DNA of 64,000 bases from RPQJ01 sp963732415 (GTDB taxonomy: Bacteria; Pseudomonadota; Gammaproteobacteria; Steroidobacterales; Steroidobacteraceae), in the NCBI GenBank assembly GCA_963732415.1, contig CAVSZK010000019.1:248001-312000 (forward strand). Reading direction: 5' to 3'. Shown here piece after piece: positions 36,367 through 46,788 of this stretch. Position 1 is the first letter of the stretch. Each line of letters starts with the position of its first letter. The position numbers and the translations under genes are program-made. Below the pieces are notes generated by a model that saw nothing but the letters and a program-made list of their open reading frames with translations, did not search any database and was not told the origin of the DNA.

Positions 36367-37323
36367 TCATTCGGTTCCGAAACTACGCAACTGGGGACGC
36401 ACAAGTCCTCCCTGGCCACGCACGAGGAGACTGTACAGCGTGAAATCGGTGGTGCCAATAGTGACCCATACTGTCGCGCCAAAGTAATTGCTCGATTCGC
36501 CGATGGTGTCCTTGACCTTGTCGAATTCCTCGTTGCCGAATGATGCGCGAAGGTCGTCCACGCTGGGGAAGCAGCCATTCTCCCGGCGCTTGGCGAGGTC
36601 TTCGGGATCGAGTCCGAATTGGCGCACGTTCTCGATCAGCGCGTCGATGACGATGCCCGGCGCCGTGCACACGTTGAGCTTGGTGCCGACCGGGAGTGCT
36701 GTCACGTAGGGCTTGAGTTTCGCGTATCGCTCGGCGCCGAATCCCGGCAACGACAGTAGTTCGCTCGCGCGCGTGATCGGCATGTTAGCGGTGAGATAGG
36801 CGGGGGTTTGCCCCGTATAAACGCTGTCCTCGGCCCCGTCCGGAAATCCGGGCTGCGTGTCCTCGTCGATCCAATCGGCCATCGTCGACGCCCAGGCCGG
36901 CTCCAGGTCCAGCCAGGCCAGTATGCGCGCGAGCTGCAGGACGGCATCCGGGTTCGTCGTGCCGTCGGCGAATACCAGGTTGTTCAGGTTGAAACGGCCC
37001 TGCAGGTCCTCGAGCCGGCCCGCAACCGCACCGCCTTCGATCGGCAGCGGCGGCAGCGGCTTCGCCCAGTTCTCCGTGAGGTTGTCGCCCTGCGAATCCT
37101 GCTCGTCGCGCTGCAGGACTTCGGCGGCCCAGGCCTCGGCGCCCAGCGCGATCTCGAATGCCTGGTCGAGCGCGAACAGCGTGCCGGCGCGCCGCTGGTC
37201 GAGCATGCCGCGGTAAATGACGTTGACGGCAAGTATCGTCGCGAGCGCGACGATCAGCACTGCCGTGATGAGCGCGACGCCGCGCTGAGCCCTGCGCGTC
37301 CCGAAGCGGTTGGCAGTGCTCAT
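36367..37323 (-). CDS. gspK: Type II secretion system minor pseudopilin GspK
   Basis: A 318-residue protein with prepilin leader MSTANRFGTRRAQRG followed by VALITAVLIVALATI, the non-FTLIE start typical of GspK. The large periplasmic domain includes LEDLQGRFNLNNLV and the SAM-like helical domain ITRASELLSLPGFG. It caps the pseudopilus tip with GspI and GspJ. ATG 37323 overlaps the gspJ stop by four bases; longer readings extend into gspJ and are rejected. Confidence 0.93.
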   Translation of the reverse strand: MSTANRFGTRRAQRGVALITAVLIVALATILAVNVIYRGMLDQRRAGTLFALDQAFEIALGAEAWAAEVLQRDEQDSQGDNLTENWAKPLPPLPIEGGAVAGRLEDLQGRFNLNNLVFADGTTNPDAVLQLARILAWLDLEPAWASTMADWIDEDTQPGFPDGAEDSVYTGQTPAYLTANMPITRASELLSLPGFGAERYAKLKPYVTALPVGTKLNVCTAPGIVIDALIENVRQFGLDPEDLAKRRENGCFPSVDDLRASFGNEEFDKVKDTIGESSNYFGATVWVTIGTTDFTLYSLLVRGQGGLVRPQLRSFGTE

Positions 37324-37937
37324 CCGGGCACCTCTATGACCCGGCGGATCGTGCCCCAGTCCTCGAGCTCGATCGTGACTTCCACGGCGGCCGGGCGCCG
37401 GCGGACCTCCGCGAGGTCGATCGTCTGCGTCTCGGGCCAGCTGTCGACCCATGTCCGGCTGCCATCCATCGCACGGAACGTGATCGACCTGACGCCCGTC
37501 AGCATCAGCTCGCGAACCGGCTCGACAGTGAGCGTGCGGTCGAGCACCGGCCAATGGTCGCGCCACAGTTCCTGGTTTTCCACCCTGTAGCCAACGCGCT
37601 GCACGGTCGAGCGCGGCAGCCCGGCGGTATTGCTCCAGCCCGAGCGGCTCAGCTGCAGGCGATATTCGGTGGTGACGCCGAGCATCAGCGCAGGCATCTG
37701 TGCGTCACCTATCGGCTCCCGGATCGGGCGAGGCTCAACCTGCTCGAGGTCCTGTGCGAGCGTCTGAAACGCACGCTGCACCTGTCGCGTACGATCGAGC
37801 CGCTGCTCGGCATATTCACTTTGTCGCTGCAACTGCGTGTAGCCGCTGAGTGCCAGTACCCCGACGACCGAGAAGATCGCGACCGCGACCAGCAGCTCGA
37901 GCAGCGTGAATCCGGCGTTCCTGCGCGGCGTGCTCAT
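37320..37937 (-). CDS. gspJ: Type II secretion system minor pseudopilin GspJ
   Basis: A 205-residue pseudopilin with leader MSTPRRNAG and cleavage before FTLLELLVAVAIFS. The body contains QRAFQTLAQDLEQ and a beta-rich C-terminus. It builds the pseudopilus tip complex. Overlaps gspI by four bases. Confidence 0.93.
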   Translation of the reverse strand: MSTPRRNAGFTLLELLVAVAIFSVVGVLALSGYTQLQRQSEYAEQRLDRTRQVQRAFQTLAQDLEQVEPRPIREPIGDAQMPALMLGVTTEYRLQLSRSGWSNTAGLPRSTVQRVGYRVENQELWRDHWPVLDRTLTVEPVRELMLTGVRSITFRAMDGSRTWVDSWPETQTIDLAEVRRRPAAVEVTIELEDWGTIRRVIEVPG

Positions 37938-38506
37938 TCTTCGCCGTCCGGCGGATCGATGGGTTGTGGATTTTCGCCCGGCGGCCGCACCGGTCGTTTT
38001 TTCCCGCTGCCCTTTTCGTCACCCTCGGCCGCATCGCCGTCCTCACCCGGCGAACCGCTTCCAGCGCCGTTCCAGGCGATCGTGCCGCCACCGGCCGGCC
38101 CGACCGCACTGCCGTAGAAGCCGGTCACCGACGCCAGCACGACATCGTCCCTGGAGTCGGCGGGTCGCACCGTGACGTCCATGCGCCGCAGGCTCTGAAC
38201 CTGGGTTTGCGTCACGCTCATCGTCCAGCGCCAGCGCTGGCCTGCGAACTCCACTTCATCCGATGACTCCGCGACCGGCGGCGGCGCGGGCTGGAGCCGT
38301 TGCTCGGTCACGACATTCATCGCGACCCAGTGCGCAATGGTCTTTTCGCGCAGGTAGGCTCCGTTGCGCGCCTGCTGCGACACAGCCTCGATGGCGCCCA
38401 GCATTCCGAGCGCGACGATGACTAGCGCCGCAAGCACCTCGATCAGCGTGAATCCCGACGCCGACCGTGCGACGCGCGGGCGAAGGTCAGCGGGTGGTCG
38501 AGTCAT
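37934..38506 (-). CDS. gspI: Type II secretion system minor pseudopilin GspI, with C-terminal extension
   Basis: Prepilin leader MTRPPADLRPRVARSASG and FTLIEVLAALVIVALGMLGA, followed by the GspI body to about residue 130. The protein is 190 residues, clearly longer than the usual 120-130; the extra part is a Gly/Glu/Lys/Pro-rich low-complexity tail ending in PQPIDPPDGEE. ATG 38506 was chosen because it directly precedes the leader; an earlier in-frame start lies in gspH. Confidence 0.9.
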   Translation of the reverse strand: MTRPPADLRPRVARSASGFTLIEVLAALVIVALGMLGAIEAVSQQARNGAYLREKTIAHWVAMNVVTEQRLQPAPPPVAESSDEVEFAGQRWRWTMSVTQTQVQSLRRMDVTVRPADSRDDVVLASVTGFYGSAVGPAGGGTIAWNGAGSGSPGEDGDAAEGDEKGSGKKRPVRPPGENPQPIDPPDGEE

Positions 38507-39074
38507 CAACCTTGCCCGCAGTGAGTTTTCCGTCCACGGCGCCGGTGACCCGGCGTACTTCGTCCGTCCCGTCGCGCCTGAGCCGGATCTCGAACGGCAC
38601 CAGGTCACCCGATGCCTGCACGACGATCTGCGGAGAAAGCGCCTGTCCTTCGACCTGCGTCGCGCGCGCTTTCAGCAGCACGTCGCGCGACTCGAGCAGC
38701 AACGCCATGCCGACACCTTCAGGCATCGTACGCTCGCGCAGCAGCGGATCTCCCGTCACGGCGACCCAGCGTTCACTGCGCGTGTCGTAACGAAGGAAGT
38801 CGTAGCCCTGCGCATCGAGGCGCAGGCCAAGGTCGCGTCCCTGCAGCATCGCTTCTTCGCGCGCCTGGCCGATCACCGCGGCGAGGCGTGCAGCCTCCTG
38901 GTCCATCTCATGGTCGCCTCCAAGCACCTTTATGGAGACGACCGCCATGCTGGAGATGATGCCGATGATGACGACGACGACCAGCACCTCGAGCAGCGTG
39001 AAGCCCGAGGCACGGGAGCCGGCGCGCGCTAGCCGGGAACGACTATTCGATGTTCCAGCTACCGATGTCGGCAT
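38487..39074 (-). CDS. gspH: Type II secretion system minor pseudopilin GspH
   Basis: A 195-residue pseudopilin with a 24-residue leader ending RASG and FTLLEVLVVVVIIG after the cleavage site. ATG 39074 is the only in-frame start between the gspG stop and the leader; it overlaps gspG by 32 bases. GspH joins the tip and shaft of the pseudopilus. The gspI start overlaps its 3' end. Confidence 0.9.
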   Translation of the reverse strand: MPTSVAGTSNSRSRLARAGSRASGFTLLEVLVVVVIIGIISSMAVVSIKVLGGDHEMDQEAARLAAVIGQAREEAMLQGRDLGLRLDAQGYDFLRYDTRSERWVAVTGDPLLRERTMPEGVGMALLLESRDVLLKARATQVEGQALSPQIVVQASGDLVPFEIRLRRDGTDEVRRVTGAVDGKLTAGKVDDSTTR

Positions 39075-39519
39075 CTTGGCCCTCGCCACCCGGTTGGCCG
39101 TCGGCGCCAAGGGTGTAGAGGTCATAGTCACCGTGGGAGCCCGGGGCGAGATAGTTGTAGTCATTGCCCCATGGATCCTTCTTGAGACCGTCGATGTAAC
39201 CGCCTTCCTTCCAGTTGCGGATATTGGGGTCGACCGGACGCTTGACCAGCGCCTCGAGTCCCTGTTCGGTCGTGGGGTAGCGGAAGTTGTCCATGCGATA
39301 GAGGTTGAGCGCCGTCTCGTAGGCGCGGACGTCCTGACGGGCCTTGGTGACGCGCGCATCGTCGATGCGGCGGATCACGTTGGGCGCCACCAGCGCCGCA
39401 AGGATTCCGAGGATCACTACGACGACCATGATCTCGATTAGCGTGAATCCTGAGTTCCATGAGCGCAGTCTTCGGATTCGGCAAGTGCCCGGCGAACGGG
39501 TAGCTGGCGGGAAGTTCAT
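39043..39519 (-). CDS. gspG: Type II secretion system major pseudopilin GspG
   Basis: A 158-residue pseudopilin: leader of 24 residues ending SWNSG, then FTLIEIMVVVVILGILAALV. The family hallmarks RYPTTEQGLEALV, GGYIDGLKKDPWGNDYNYL and a C-terminal Asp-rich calcium-binding region (GQDADIGSWNIE) are all present. It forms the pseudopilus shaft. First gene of the gspGHIJKLMN run; gspC, D, E and F are not in the window. Confidence 0.96.
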   Translation of the reverse strand: MNFPPATRSPGTCRIRRLRSWNSGFTLIEIMVVVVILGILAALVAPNVIRRIDDARVTKARQDVRAYETALNLYRMDNFRYPTTEQGLEALVKRPVDPNIRNWKEGGYIDGLKKDPWGNDYNYLAPGSHGDYDLYTLGADGQPGGEGQDADIGSWNIE

Positions 39520-39553
39520 CGCGTGATCATGCCTGTGGCTGTAGAGTCGTGGA

Positions 39554-39562
39554 ATCATAGCA
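39554..39562 (-). promoter_or_regulatory. Extended -10 promoter of gspG operon
   Basis: On the minus strand TGCTATGAT reads as an extended -10 (TG-N-TATGAT), about 35 bases before the gspG ATG. No clear -35 box is present, as is common for extended -10 promoters. It lies in the 44-base gap between the divergent gspG and rhombosortase genes. Confidence 0.45.
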
Positions 39563-39563
39563 A

Positions 39564-40190
39564 ATGGTGGCACCGGACCCCCGGTTGAGCGTGAGCGCGC
39601 GTATTCCGATATCTCACGATGCGAACTGGCGCACGGCTGCCGGCTTTGCCGCGCTGCTCGTCGCGCTGTGGCTGGCCGGCCCGGGTGTGACGGCATGGCT
39701 GCGCTACGAACGCGCCGCCATCCTGGGGGGGCAGGCCTGGCGCCTGGTGAGCGGGCACCTGGTGCACGCGGATGCAGCTCACCTGGCATGGAATCTTGCC
39801 GGCGCGGCACTGGTATGGTGGCTGTTCGCGGCCGAGTACAGCCGCCGAGGCTGGTGTCTCATCATGCTTGCTTCGACCGTCGCGATCGATCTTGGTTTCA
39901 TTCTCTTCCTGCCGCAACTCGAGTGGTACGTGGGATTCTCGGGCGTACTGCACGGTTGCATGGCGGCGGGCCTGGTCGCGTGGCTGGGCAGGGCGCGCGA
40001 CCCGATCACGGTCGGCGTGGCACTGGCGTTCACGGCCAAGCTCGCCTGGGAGCACTTCGAGGGCCCGCTGCCCTTTACCAGCGCGACGCTGGCATTGCCG
40101 GTAGTGGTAGAGGCGCATAGCCTCGGCGCACTCGGCGGAACGGCAGCGGCCCTGTGGTTGCTGCGCAGGCGGCGCCGCAGCGGCACATAG
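39564..40190 (+). CDS. rrtA: Rhombosortase (rhomboid-family intramembrane serine protease)
   Basis: A 208-residue membrane protein with about six membrane segments. Catalytic serine S126 is in GFSGVLHG and histidine H185 in EAHSLGALGG, with the HLAWNLAG segment of rhomboid proteases at 73-80. Rhombosortases are known to process proteins with GlyGly-CTERM tails that are exported by the type II secretion system. Divergent position beside gspG fits that partnership. I see no GlyGly-CTERM substrate in the window. An alternative start is GTG 39567. Confidence 0.88.
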   Translation: MVAPDPRLSVSARIPISHDANWRTAAGFAALLVALWLAGPGVTAWLRYERAAILGGQAWRLVSGHLVHADAAHLAWNLAGAALVWWLFAAEYSRRGWCLIMLASTVAIDLGFILFLPQLEWYVGFSGVLHGCMAAGLVAWLGRARDPITVGVALAFTAKLAWEHFEGPLPFTSATLALPVVVEAHSLGALGGTAAALWLLRRRRRSGT

Positions 40191-40191
40191 C

Positions 40192-40218
40192 TATAATCTG
40201 TCAGCCGCAAGCTGCGGC
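40192..40218 (+). promoter_or_regulatory. Putative fabD promoter and leader hairpin
   Basis: A consensus TATAAT (40192-40197) overlaps the end of the upstream gene region, without a good -35 box. GCCGCA (40204-40209) and TGCGGC (40213-40218) form a six-base hairpin near the expected transcript start, 18 bases before fabD. Confidence 0.45.
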
Positions 40219-40236
40219 CCGCGCACTGGGGGATTC

Positions 40237-41178
40237 ATGTCGCTGGCATTCGTATTTCCGGGCCAGGGTTCGCAGTCGGTCGGGATGCTCGCGGCACTCG
40301 CAGCGGCCGAGCCGGTGGTGCTGCAGACTTTCGCCGAGGCCTCCGAGGTCCTGGGCTACGACCTCTGGGCCCTGTGCCAGCAGGGTCCCGAGTCGGAACT
40401 GGGAGCCACCGAACGCACCCAGCCGGCCATGCTGGCGGCCGGAGTCGCCACCTGGCGCGCGTGGCGCGGCCGCAGGGGGCCGATGCCATCGGCGATGGCG
40501 GGGCACAGCCTCGGCGAGTACACGGCGCTGGTCTGCTCGGACGCACTCGATTTCCGCACCGCCGTCGACCTTGTGAGGTTCAGGGGCCAGGCCATGCAGC
40601 GCGCCGTGCCGCTGGGAACCGGCGCGATGGCGGCCGTCCTTGGGCTTGCCGATGAGGAAGTTGCCGCCGCATGCCGCGAAGCAGCGGACGGCGAGGTCGT
40701 GGAGCCGGTCAATTTCAATGCACCAGGGCAGGTGGTCATCGCCGGCCACGCTTCGGCGGTGTCGCGCGCGATCGAGGTGGCCAGGACCCATGGCGCAAAG
40801 CGTGCCGTCGCCCTCCCTGTCAGCGTTCCGTCCCACAGCAGCCTGATGATCGGTGCGGCCGACGAACTCGCCGCGCGGCTGGTCGATGTCGAGCTGCGCA
40901 TGCCGAACGTGGGAGACGTGTACACGGTAGACGTGCAGCGCCATGAAACTCCTGATGGCATACGCCTCGCGCTGCGGGAACAACTGTTCAAGCCGGTACG
41001 CTGGGCGGACACAGTCCGCGCCATGCTGGCCGCCGGCGCCACGACGCTGATCGAGTGCGGTCCCGGAAAAGTGCTGACGTCGCTCAACAAGCGGGTCGAG
41101 CGTCGGGCCGACCTGAAACTGCTCGCGATCGACGATCCGGATACTCTGGCAACGGCGCTGGCAGCCGTGGGGGAATGA
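40237..41178 (+). CDS. fabD: Malonyl-CoA:ACP transacylase
   Basis: A 313-residue transacylase beginning LAFVFPGQGSQSVGML. The nucleophile S91 sits in GHSLGEYTALV, and the second conserved His is in VPSHSSLM. It loads malonate onto acyl carrier protein for fatty acid elongation in the cytoplasm. fabG follows after four bases. The usual upstream partners plsX and fabH are absent here. Confidence 0.96.
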   Translation: MSLAFVFPGQGSQSVGMLAALAAAEPVVLQTFAEASEVLGYDLWALCQQGPESELGATERTQPAMLAAGVATWRAWRGRRGPMPSAMAGHSLGEYTALVCSDALDFRTAVDLVRFRGQAMQRAVPLGTGAMAAVLGLADEEVAAACREAADGEVVEPVNFNAPGQVVIAGHASAVSRAIEVARTHGAKRAVALPVSVPSHSSLMIGAADELAARLVDVELRMPNVGDVYTVDVQRHETPDGIRLALREQLFKPVRWADTVRAMLAAGATTLIECGPGKVLTSLNKRVERRADLKLLAIDDPDTLATALAAVGE

Positions 41179-41182
41179 AGCG

Positions 41183-41923
41183 ATGCTCGACAACGACCTG
41201 GCGCTGGTGACCGGCGCATCCCGCGGAATCGGCCGCGCAATTGCCCTTGAACTGGGCCGTCGAGGTGCGAACGTAATAGGCACCGCCACGACGGAAGCGG
41301 GAGCGGCAGCGATCGACGAAGCACTTGCCGGGGCTGCGTTGCGCGGGCGCGGCGTGGTCCTCGACGTGTCCAGCGCCGAGTCGGTTGAAAACTGCTTGAA
41401 GGCCATCGAGGCCCGCGAAGGCACGCCTTCGATTCTGGTCAACAACGCCGGCGTGACGCGCGATGGCCTGCTGATGCGCATGAGCTCGGAGGACTGGCAA
41501 TCGGTGATCGATACCGACCTCACGGCCGTCTACAGGACGTGCAAAGCCGTCATGCGCGGAATGATGAAGGCGCGGCGCGGCCGCATCGTCAATATCGCTT
41601 CCGTGGTCGCCGTCATGGGCAATGCCGGCCAGTGCAATTACGCGGCCGCCAAAGCCGGGCTGATCGGCTTCAGCAAGAGCCTCGCCAGGGAGGTTGGCTC
41701 CCGCGGCATTACGGTCAACGTGGTGGCCCCGGGTTTCATCGTCACCGACATGACCAACGCCCTGAACGAGCAGGCCCGCAAGTCGCTGCTCGACCAGGTG
41801 CCACTCGGGCGGCTTGGATCCCCGGATGACATTGCACACGCCGTCGCATTCCTTTCCTCACCGCAAGCAGGCTACGTGACGGGGGAGACCCTCCATGTAA
41901 ACGGCGGTATGTATATGATTTAA
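41183..41923 (+). CDS. fabG: 3-oxoacyl-ACP reductase FabG
   Basis: A 246-residue SDR with NADPH-binding TGASRGIG, NNAG, the catalytic Ser in NIASVVAVMGN and YxxxK in NYAAAKAG. The C-terminal VTGETLHVNGGMYMI is the FabG hallmark. It reduces 3-ketoacyl-ACP. Translation follows closely on fabD. Strong identity to E. coli FabG leaves little doubt. Confidence 0.97.
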   Translation: MLDNDLALVTGASRGIGRAIALELGRRGANVIGTATTEAGAAAIDEALAGAALRGRGVVLDVSSAESVENCLKAIEAREGTPSILVNNAGVTRDGLLMRMSSEDWQSVIDTDLTAVYRTCKAVMRGMMKARRGRIVNIASVVAVMGNAGQCNYAAAKAGLIGFSKSLAREVGSRGITVNVVAPGFIVTDMTNALNEQARKSLLDQVPLGRLGSPDDIAHAVAFLSSPQAGYVTGETLHVNGGMYMI

Positions 41924-41941
41924 TTGTTGTTTTAGTTCAAA

Positions 41942-41971
41942 TTGGACCGCATACGACCCTTAACTTAGAAT
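41942..41971 (+). promoter_or_regulatory. Sigma-70-type promoter of acpP
   Basis: TTGGAC (41942-41947) and TAGAAT (41966-41971) are separated by 18 bases in the 119-base fabG-acpP gap, which is AT-rich at its start. A separate strong acpP promoter fits the high demand for carrier protein. Confidence 0.6.
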
Positions 41972-42042
41972 ACGCGACCCATGCCGGGCAGCCACAGGGC
42001 GATGCCGGCTGGCACCGTTTCCCACAGAGGACTCCGAAGAAA

Positions 42043-42285
42043 ATGAGCACCATTGAACAGCGGGTCAAGGCGATTGTTGCCGAACAGCTGGGGGTGAAGG
42101 AAGAAGAGGTCAACAACGATTCGTCCTTCGTAGACGACCTCGGCGCAGACTCGCTCGACACGGTCGAACTCGTGATGGCGCTCGAGGAAGAGTTCGAGAC
42201 CGAGATTCCTGATGAGGACGCCGAGAAGATCACGACCGTCCAGCAGGCAATCGACTACATCAACGAACGACGCAGCCAGGCCTGA
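42043..42285 (+). CDS. acpP: Acyl carrier protein
   Basis: An 80-residue acidic protein with the phosphopantetheine attachment site S37 in GADSLDTVELVMALEEEF. Near-identical to gammaproteobacterial AcpP, carrying acyl intermediates between Fab enzymes. A run of AAGAAA precedes the ATG. fabF follows after 69 bases. Confidence 0.98.
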   Translation: MSTIEQRVKAIVAEQLGVKEEEVNNDSSFVDDLGADSLDTVELVMALEEEFETEIPDEDAEKITTVQQAIDYINERRSQA

Positions 42286-42354
42286 GCTGCGATCGGCCCG
42301 ACCGCCACGGACGGCGGTTGAGGCAACCACCTGCCCGACGGGGGGACGCCGCCT

Positions 42355-43595
<1,241 letters not shown>

Positions 43596-43599
<4 letters not shown>

Positions 43600-44948
43600 C
43601 CGAACGGGCAGCCTGGCCCGGGGACGCATTGCTCGGGTTGCACGCACGATTCCCCGGCCGCTACCCGGTGCTGTTCGAGAGCGTCGGCGGCGACACGCCT
43701 CTCAGCCGTTACGACGTATTGCTGTGCCTGCCGGACGAGTGCCTGGTCGCGCGCCCGGACGGTCGACTCGAAGGTCGGTCGTCGCCCACGGGCGGGCGGT
43801 TTCTCGATGCTCTGGACGCCTGGTGGCGTGACGCATCGGCCGGCCGCACGGCAACTGCCGAAGTTCCTTTCTGCGGCGGCTGGTTCATCTATGCAGGCTA
43901 CGAACTTGCCGGCGAAATCGAACCGAGTCTCAGCCTGGCGCTGCCGCGTCATCCGCGTGCGATCGCGTGGCGCATGCGCGGCGCAGTTGTGCGCGACCGC
44001 TTGACCGGTACCGTCTCTATCCATGCCGAGGAAGGTCACGATACCGTGCTGCGTCGCGACGTGGAGCGGGACATGGCGAGCCCAGCAGTCGAGCAGCCGG
44101 CCTGCGGCGACCTGCTGACGGGCGACCTCACGGAGGAGCCGCCAGCTACGTTCCTCAATGGAGTCCAGTCGGTGCTCGACGCCATCGGTCGTGGAGACGT
44201 GTACCAGGTCAACCTGTCGCGAGGCTGGACGGCACAGCTCGCGGACGATGCCTCACCTGCCGAAATCTATCGGCGGCTACGCGCGGCCAATCCCGCGCCG
44301 TTCGCCGGGATCGCTGCGTTGCCCGGCTTCGCGCTGCTGAGTTCGTCGCCGGAACGCCTGCTCGAAATCCGCGGCCGCATTGCGAGCACGCGGCCGATCG
44401 CGGGTACACGACCCCGTGGCCAGACGACCGCGGCCGACGAGACGCTGAAGCGCGACCTGATGCTGAACGAAAAAGAGCGTGCCGAGCACGTCATGCTGGT
44501 CGACCTGGAACGCAACGACCTCGGTCGTATCTGCCGCGGCGGAACAGTACGCGTCGATGAATACATGACGATCGAGACATATGCGACCGTTCATCACATC
44601 GTATCGAACGTGATCGGCGAATTGCGCGACGACGTCACGCCCGGCCAGGCGATCGCAGCGGTGTTTCCCGGTGGCACCATCACCGGCTGCCCCAAGGTTC
44701 GCTGCATGCAACTGCTGGCAGGGCTGGAGGCCGCGCCTCGCGACGCGTATACCGGATCCATGGGATACCTGGGACTGGACGGCTCGCTGGACCTCAATAT
44801 CCTCATCCGGACGCTTATCGTGTCCGGCGACCGGGTCGAGTTCCGGACGGGTGCCGGCATCGTCGCGGACTCAGTTCCTGAAGGGGAACTCCGCGAGACG
44901 CGTGCCAAGGCACAGGGACTGTTGCGCGCACTGGGGAGGCTCGAATGA
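43596..44948 (+). CDS. pabB: Aminodeoxychorismate synthase component I
   Basis: A 450-residue chorismate-utilising enzyme starting at GTG 43596, overlapping fabF by four bases. The C-terminal catalytic domain has GDVYQVNLSRGW, LSSSPERLL, TRPIAGTRPRG, HVMLVDLERNDLGRIC and VFPGGTITGCPKVRCM. In E. coli PabB a lysine in PIKGT forms a covalent intermediate; here the position is Ala (PIAGT), as in anthranilate synthase TrpE and in other PabB clades. Assignment to PabB rests on the adjacent pabC and the lack of trp genes. It makes 4-amino-4-deoxychorismate for folate. Confidence 0.87.
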
Positions 44949-45751
44949 TCGGTAGACGACTGGTGAACGGCTCGGAGACAGCGGGTATCGCAGCCGACGA
45001 CCGGGGGCTTCAGTACGGCGATGGGCTGTTTGAAACCATGGCTGCGGCTGGGGGCTGCATACCGCGCCTGGCCCTGCACCTGGCGCGCCTCGAAGACGGC
45101 TGTCGACGACTCAAGATTCCGATGCCGTCGGCCAGCCTGCTCGAGGACGAATGCGCTCGCGTACTGGAGGGAATGGGCACTGCGACCGTGAAGCTGACCA
45201 TCACCAGGGGCCCGGGGCCACGCGGTTACCGGCCCCCGGCCGAGCCGTCGGTCACCCGCATCGTCGCATCGTCCGCGGCACGCCCGCGAGGTGATGCGCT
45301 TGCGCCCGCGGTGCTGCAGATCTGCGAGACCAGGCTGGGTTTGAATCCTCTGCTTGCGGGACTGAAGCATCTGAACCGGCTCGAGCAGGTCATGGCCTGC
45401 TCTGAATGGGACGACCCTGGTATCGACGAGGGCCTGATGCTGTCGAGCGATGGTCGGCTGGTATGCGCCACGGCGGCAAACGTGTTCCTGGTCGAAGGCG
45501 GGCGCCTGGTCACTCCGGCGATACGCGATTGCGGTGTCGCCGGGGTCATGCGCCAGGTGGTGCTGGCCGCCGCCGCTGAGCGCGGACTGCCGATCGCCGT
45601 CGAGGACGTGCACCCGGATCGCCTAGCCACCTCCGACGAGCTTTTCGTGACAAACGCCGTGGTCGGGATCCGTCCCGTGCAGGACCTCATCGGCATCCGA
45701 CGCTGGACCACCGGCGAGGTCACGCGCTTGCTGATGGACTGCACTGCTTGA
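44945..45751 (+). CDS. pabC: Aminodeoxychorismate lyase
   Basis: A 268-residue fold-type IV PLP enzyme. DDRGLQYGDGLFET is the family start, the PLP lysine is K141 in GLKHLNRLEQV, and ELFVTNAVVGIRPV is the C-terminal phosphate-binding segment. It splits aminodeoxychorismate into p-aminobenzoate and pyruvate. Overlaps pabB by four bases and mltG by four bases. Confidence 0.95.
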   Translation: MIGRRLVNGSETAGIAADDRGLQYGDGLFETMAAAGGCIPRLALHLARLEDGCRRLKIPMPSASLLEDECARVLEGMGTATVKLTITRGPGPRGYRPPAEPSVTRIVASSAARPRGDALAPAVLQICETRLGLNPLLAGLKHLNRLEQVMACSEWDDPGIDEGLMLSSDGRLVCATAANVFLVEGGRLVTPAIRDCGVAGVMRQVVLAAAAERGLPIAVEDVHPDRLATSDELFVTNAVVGIRPVQDLIGIRRWTTGEVTRLLMDCTA

Positions 45752-46788
45752 AACCGGGATGGTCCAGGATGCGCCTGGCCGCGGGCCTGGCGATCGCCGC
45801 GCTGCTGGTGCTGGCGGCAGCGTGGCTGGCGGCGGAAAGATGGCTCGATTCTCCCCTGGCTATCGACGCAGGCGGCCACCGGATCGAGATCCCCGTCGGC
45901 CAGCCATTCGCGCGCACCGCGCAGGACCTCGAAGGGAGCGGCGTGATCGACCATCCGCGACTCTTCGCAGCTTATGCACGGATACGCGGCGCAGACGCGC
46001 GAGTCCGCGCCGGGGAGTACGAGATTCCGCCTGGCACGAGTCCGCGGCAGCTGCTGGCACTGCTCGAATCCGGCGCGGTCATCCGGCGTTCCATCACCGT
46101 CGTCGAGGGCTGGACGTTCCGCGACCTGCGCCGCGCGCTCGCCGCGGAACCTGCCCTGGTGCAGACGCTGGCAGGACAGGATGATGACGCGGTCATGAGT
46201 GCGCTCGGCGAGCCGGGAGTGGCACCCGAGGGCCTGTTCTTCCCGGATACGTACCTGTACGACAAGGGCACGACCGATCTCGTGATCCTGCGCAAGGCGA
46301 GGGAGCGCATGCGCACCGAACTCGATGCGGCATGGCGCTCGCGGGCGCAGGACCTGCCGCTCGAGACCGCATACGAATCGCTGATCCTCGCCTCGATCGT
46401 CGAGAAAGAGACCGCACTCGCCGCGGAACGTGCACGCATCGCAGGCGTGTTCATTCACCGTCTGCGCGTCGGCATGCGCCTGCAGACCGACCCAACCGTG
46501 ATCTACGGGCTTGGTCCCGCCTTTGACGGCAATCTCAGGCGGTCGGACCTCGCAAGCGATGGGCCTTACAATACGTATACGCGCGCGGGCCTGCCGCCGA
46601 CGCCGATCGCGCTGCCTGGAGCGGCATCGCTGGCCGCGGCAGTCCAGCCTGACGAGCGCGGCGAGACGTATTTCGTGGCGACCGGCCTGCCGGACGGAAG
46701 CCATGCCTTTTCCCGTACGCTGGCGGAACACGAGAGGGCCGTGGCGCAGTATCTCCGGCGTTACCGCAAGCAGACGGCGGGGCATTGA
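45748..46788 (+). CDS. mltG: Endolytic murein transglycosylase MltG
   Basis: A 346-residue YceG/MltG protein with one N-terminal membrane segment (about 9-29), a LysM-like domain and the catalytic region LASIVEKETAL around residues 214-224, plus the family motif LQTDPTVIYGLG. It cleaves nascent glycan strands at the inner membrane. Start is TTG 45748 overlapping pabC, or ATG 45769 seven codons later; both leave the membrane anchor intact. Order pabC-mltG-tmk-holB is conserved. Confidence 0.95.
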   Translation: MKPGWSRMRLAAGLAIAALLVLAAAWLAAERWLDSPLAIDAGGHRIEIPVGQPFARTAQDLEGSGVIDHPRLFAAYARIRGADARVRAGEYEIPPGTSPRQLLALLESGAVIRRSITVVEGWTFRDLRRALAAEPALVQTLAGQDDDAVMSALGEPGVAPEGLFFPDTYLYDKGTTDLVILRKARERMRTELDAAWRSRAQDLPLETAYESLILASIVEKETALAAERARIAGVFIHRLRVGMRLQTDPTVIYGLGPAFDGNLRRSDLASDGPYNTYTRAGLPPTPIALPGAASLAAAVQPDERGETYFVATGLPDGSHAFSRTLAEHERAVAQYLRRYRKQTAGH

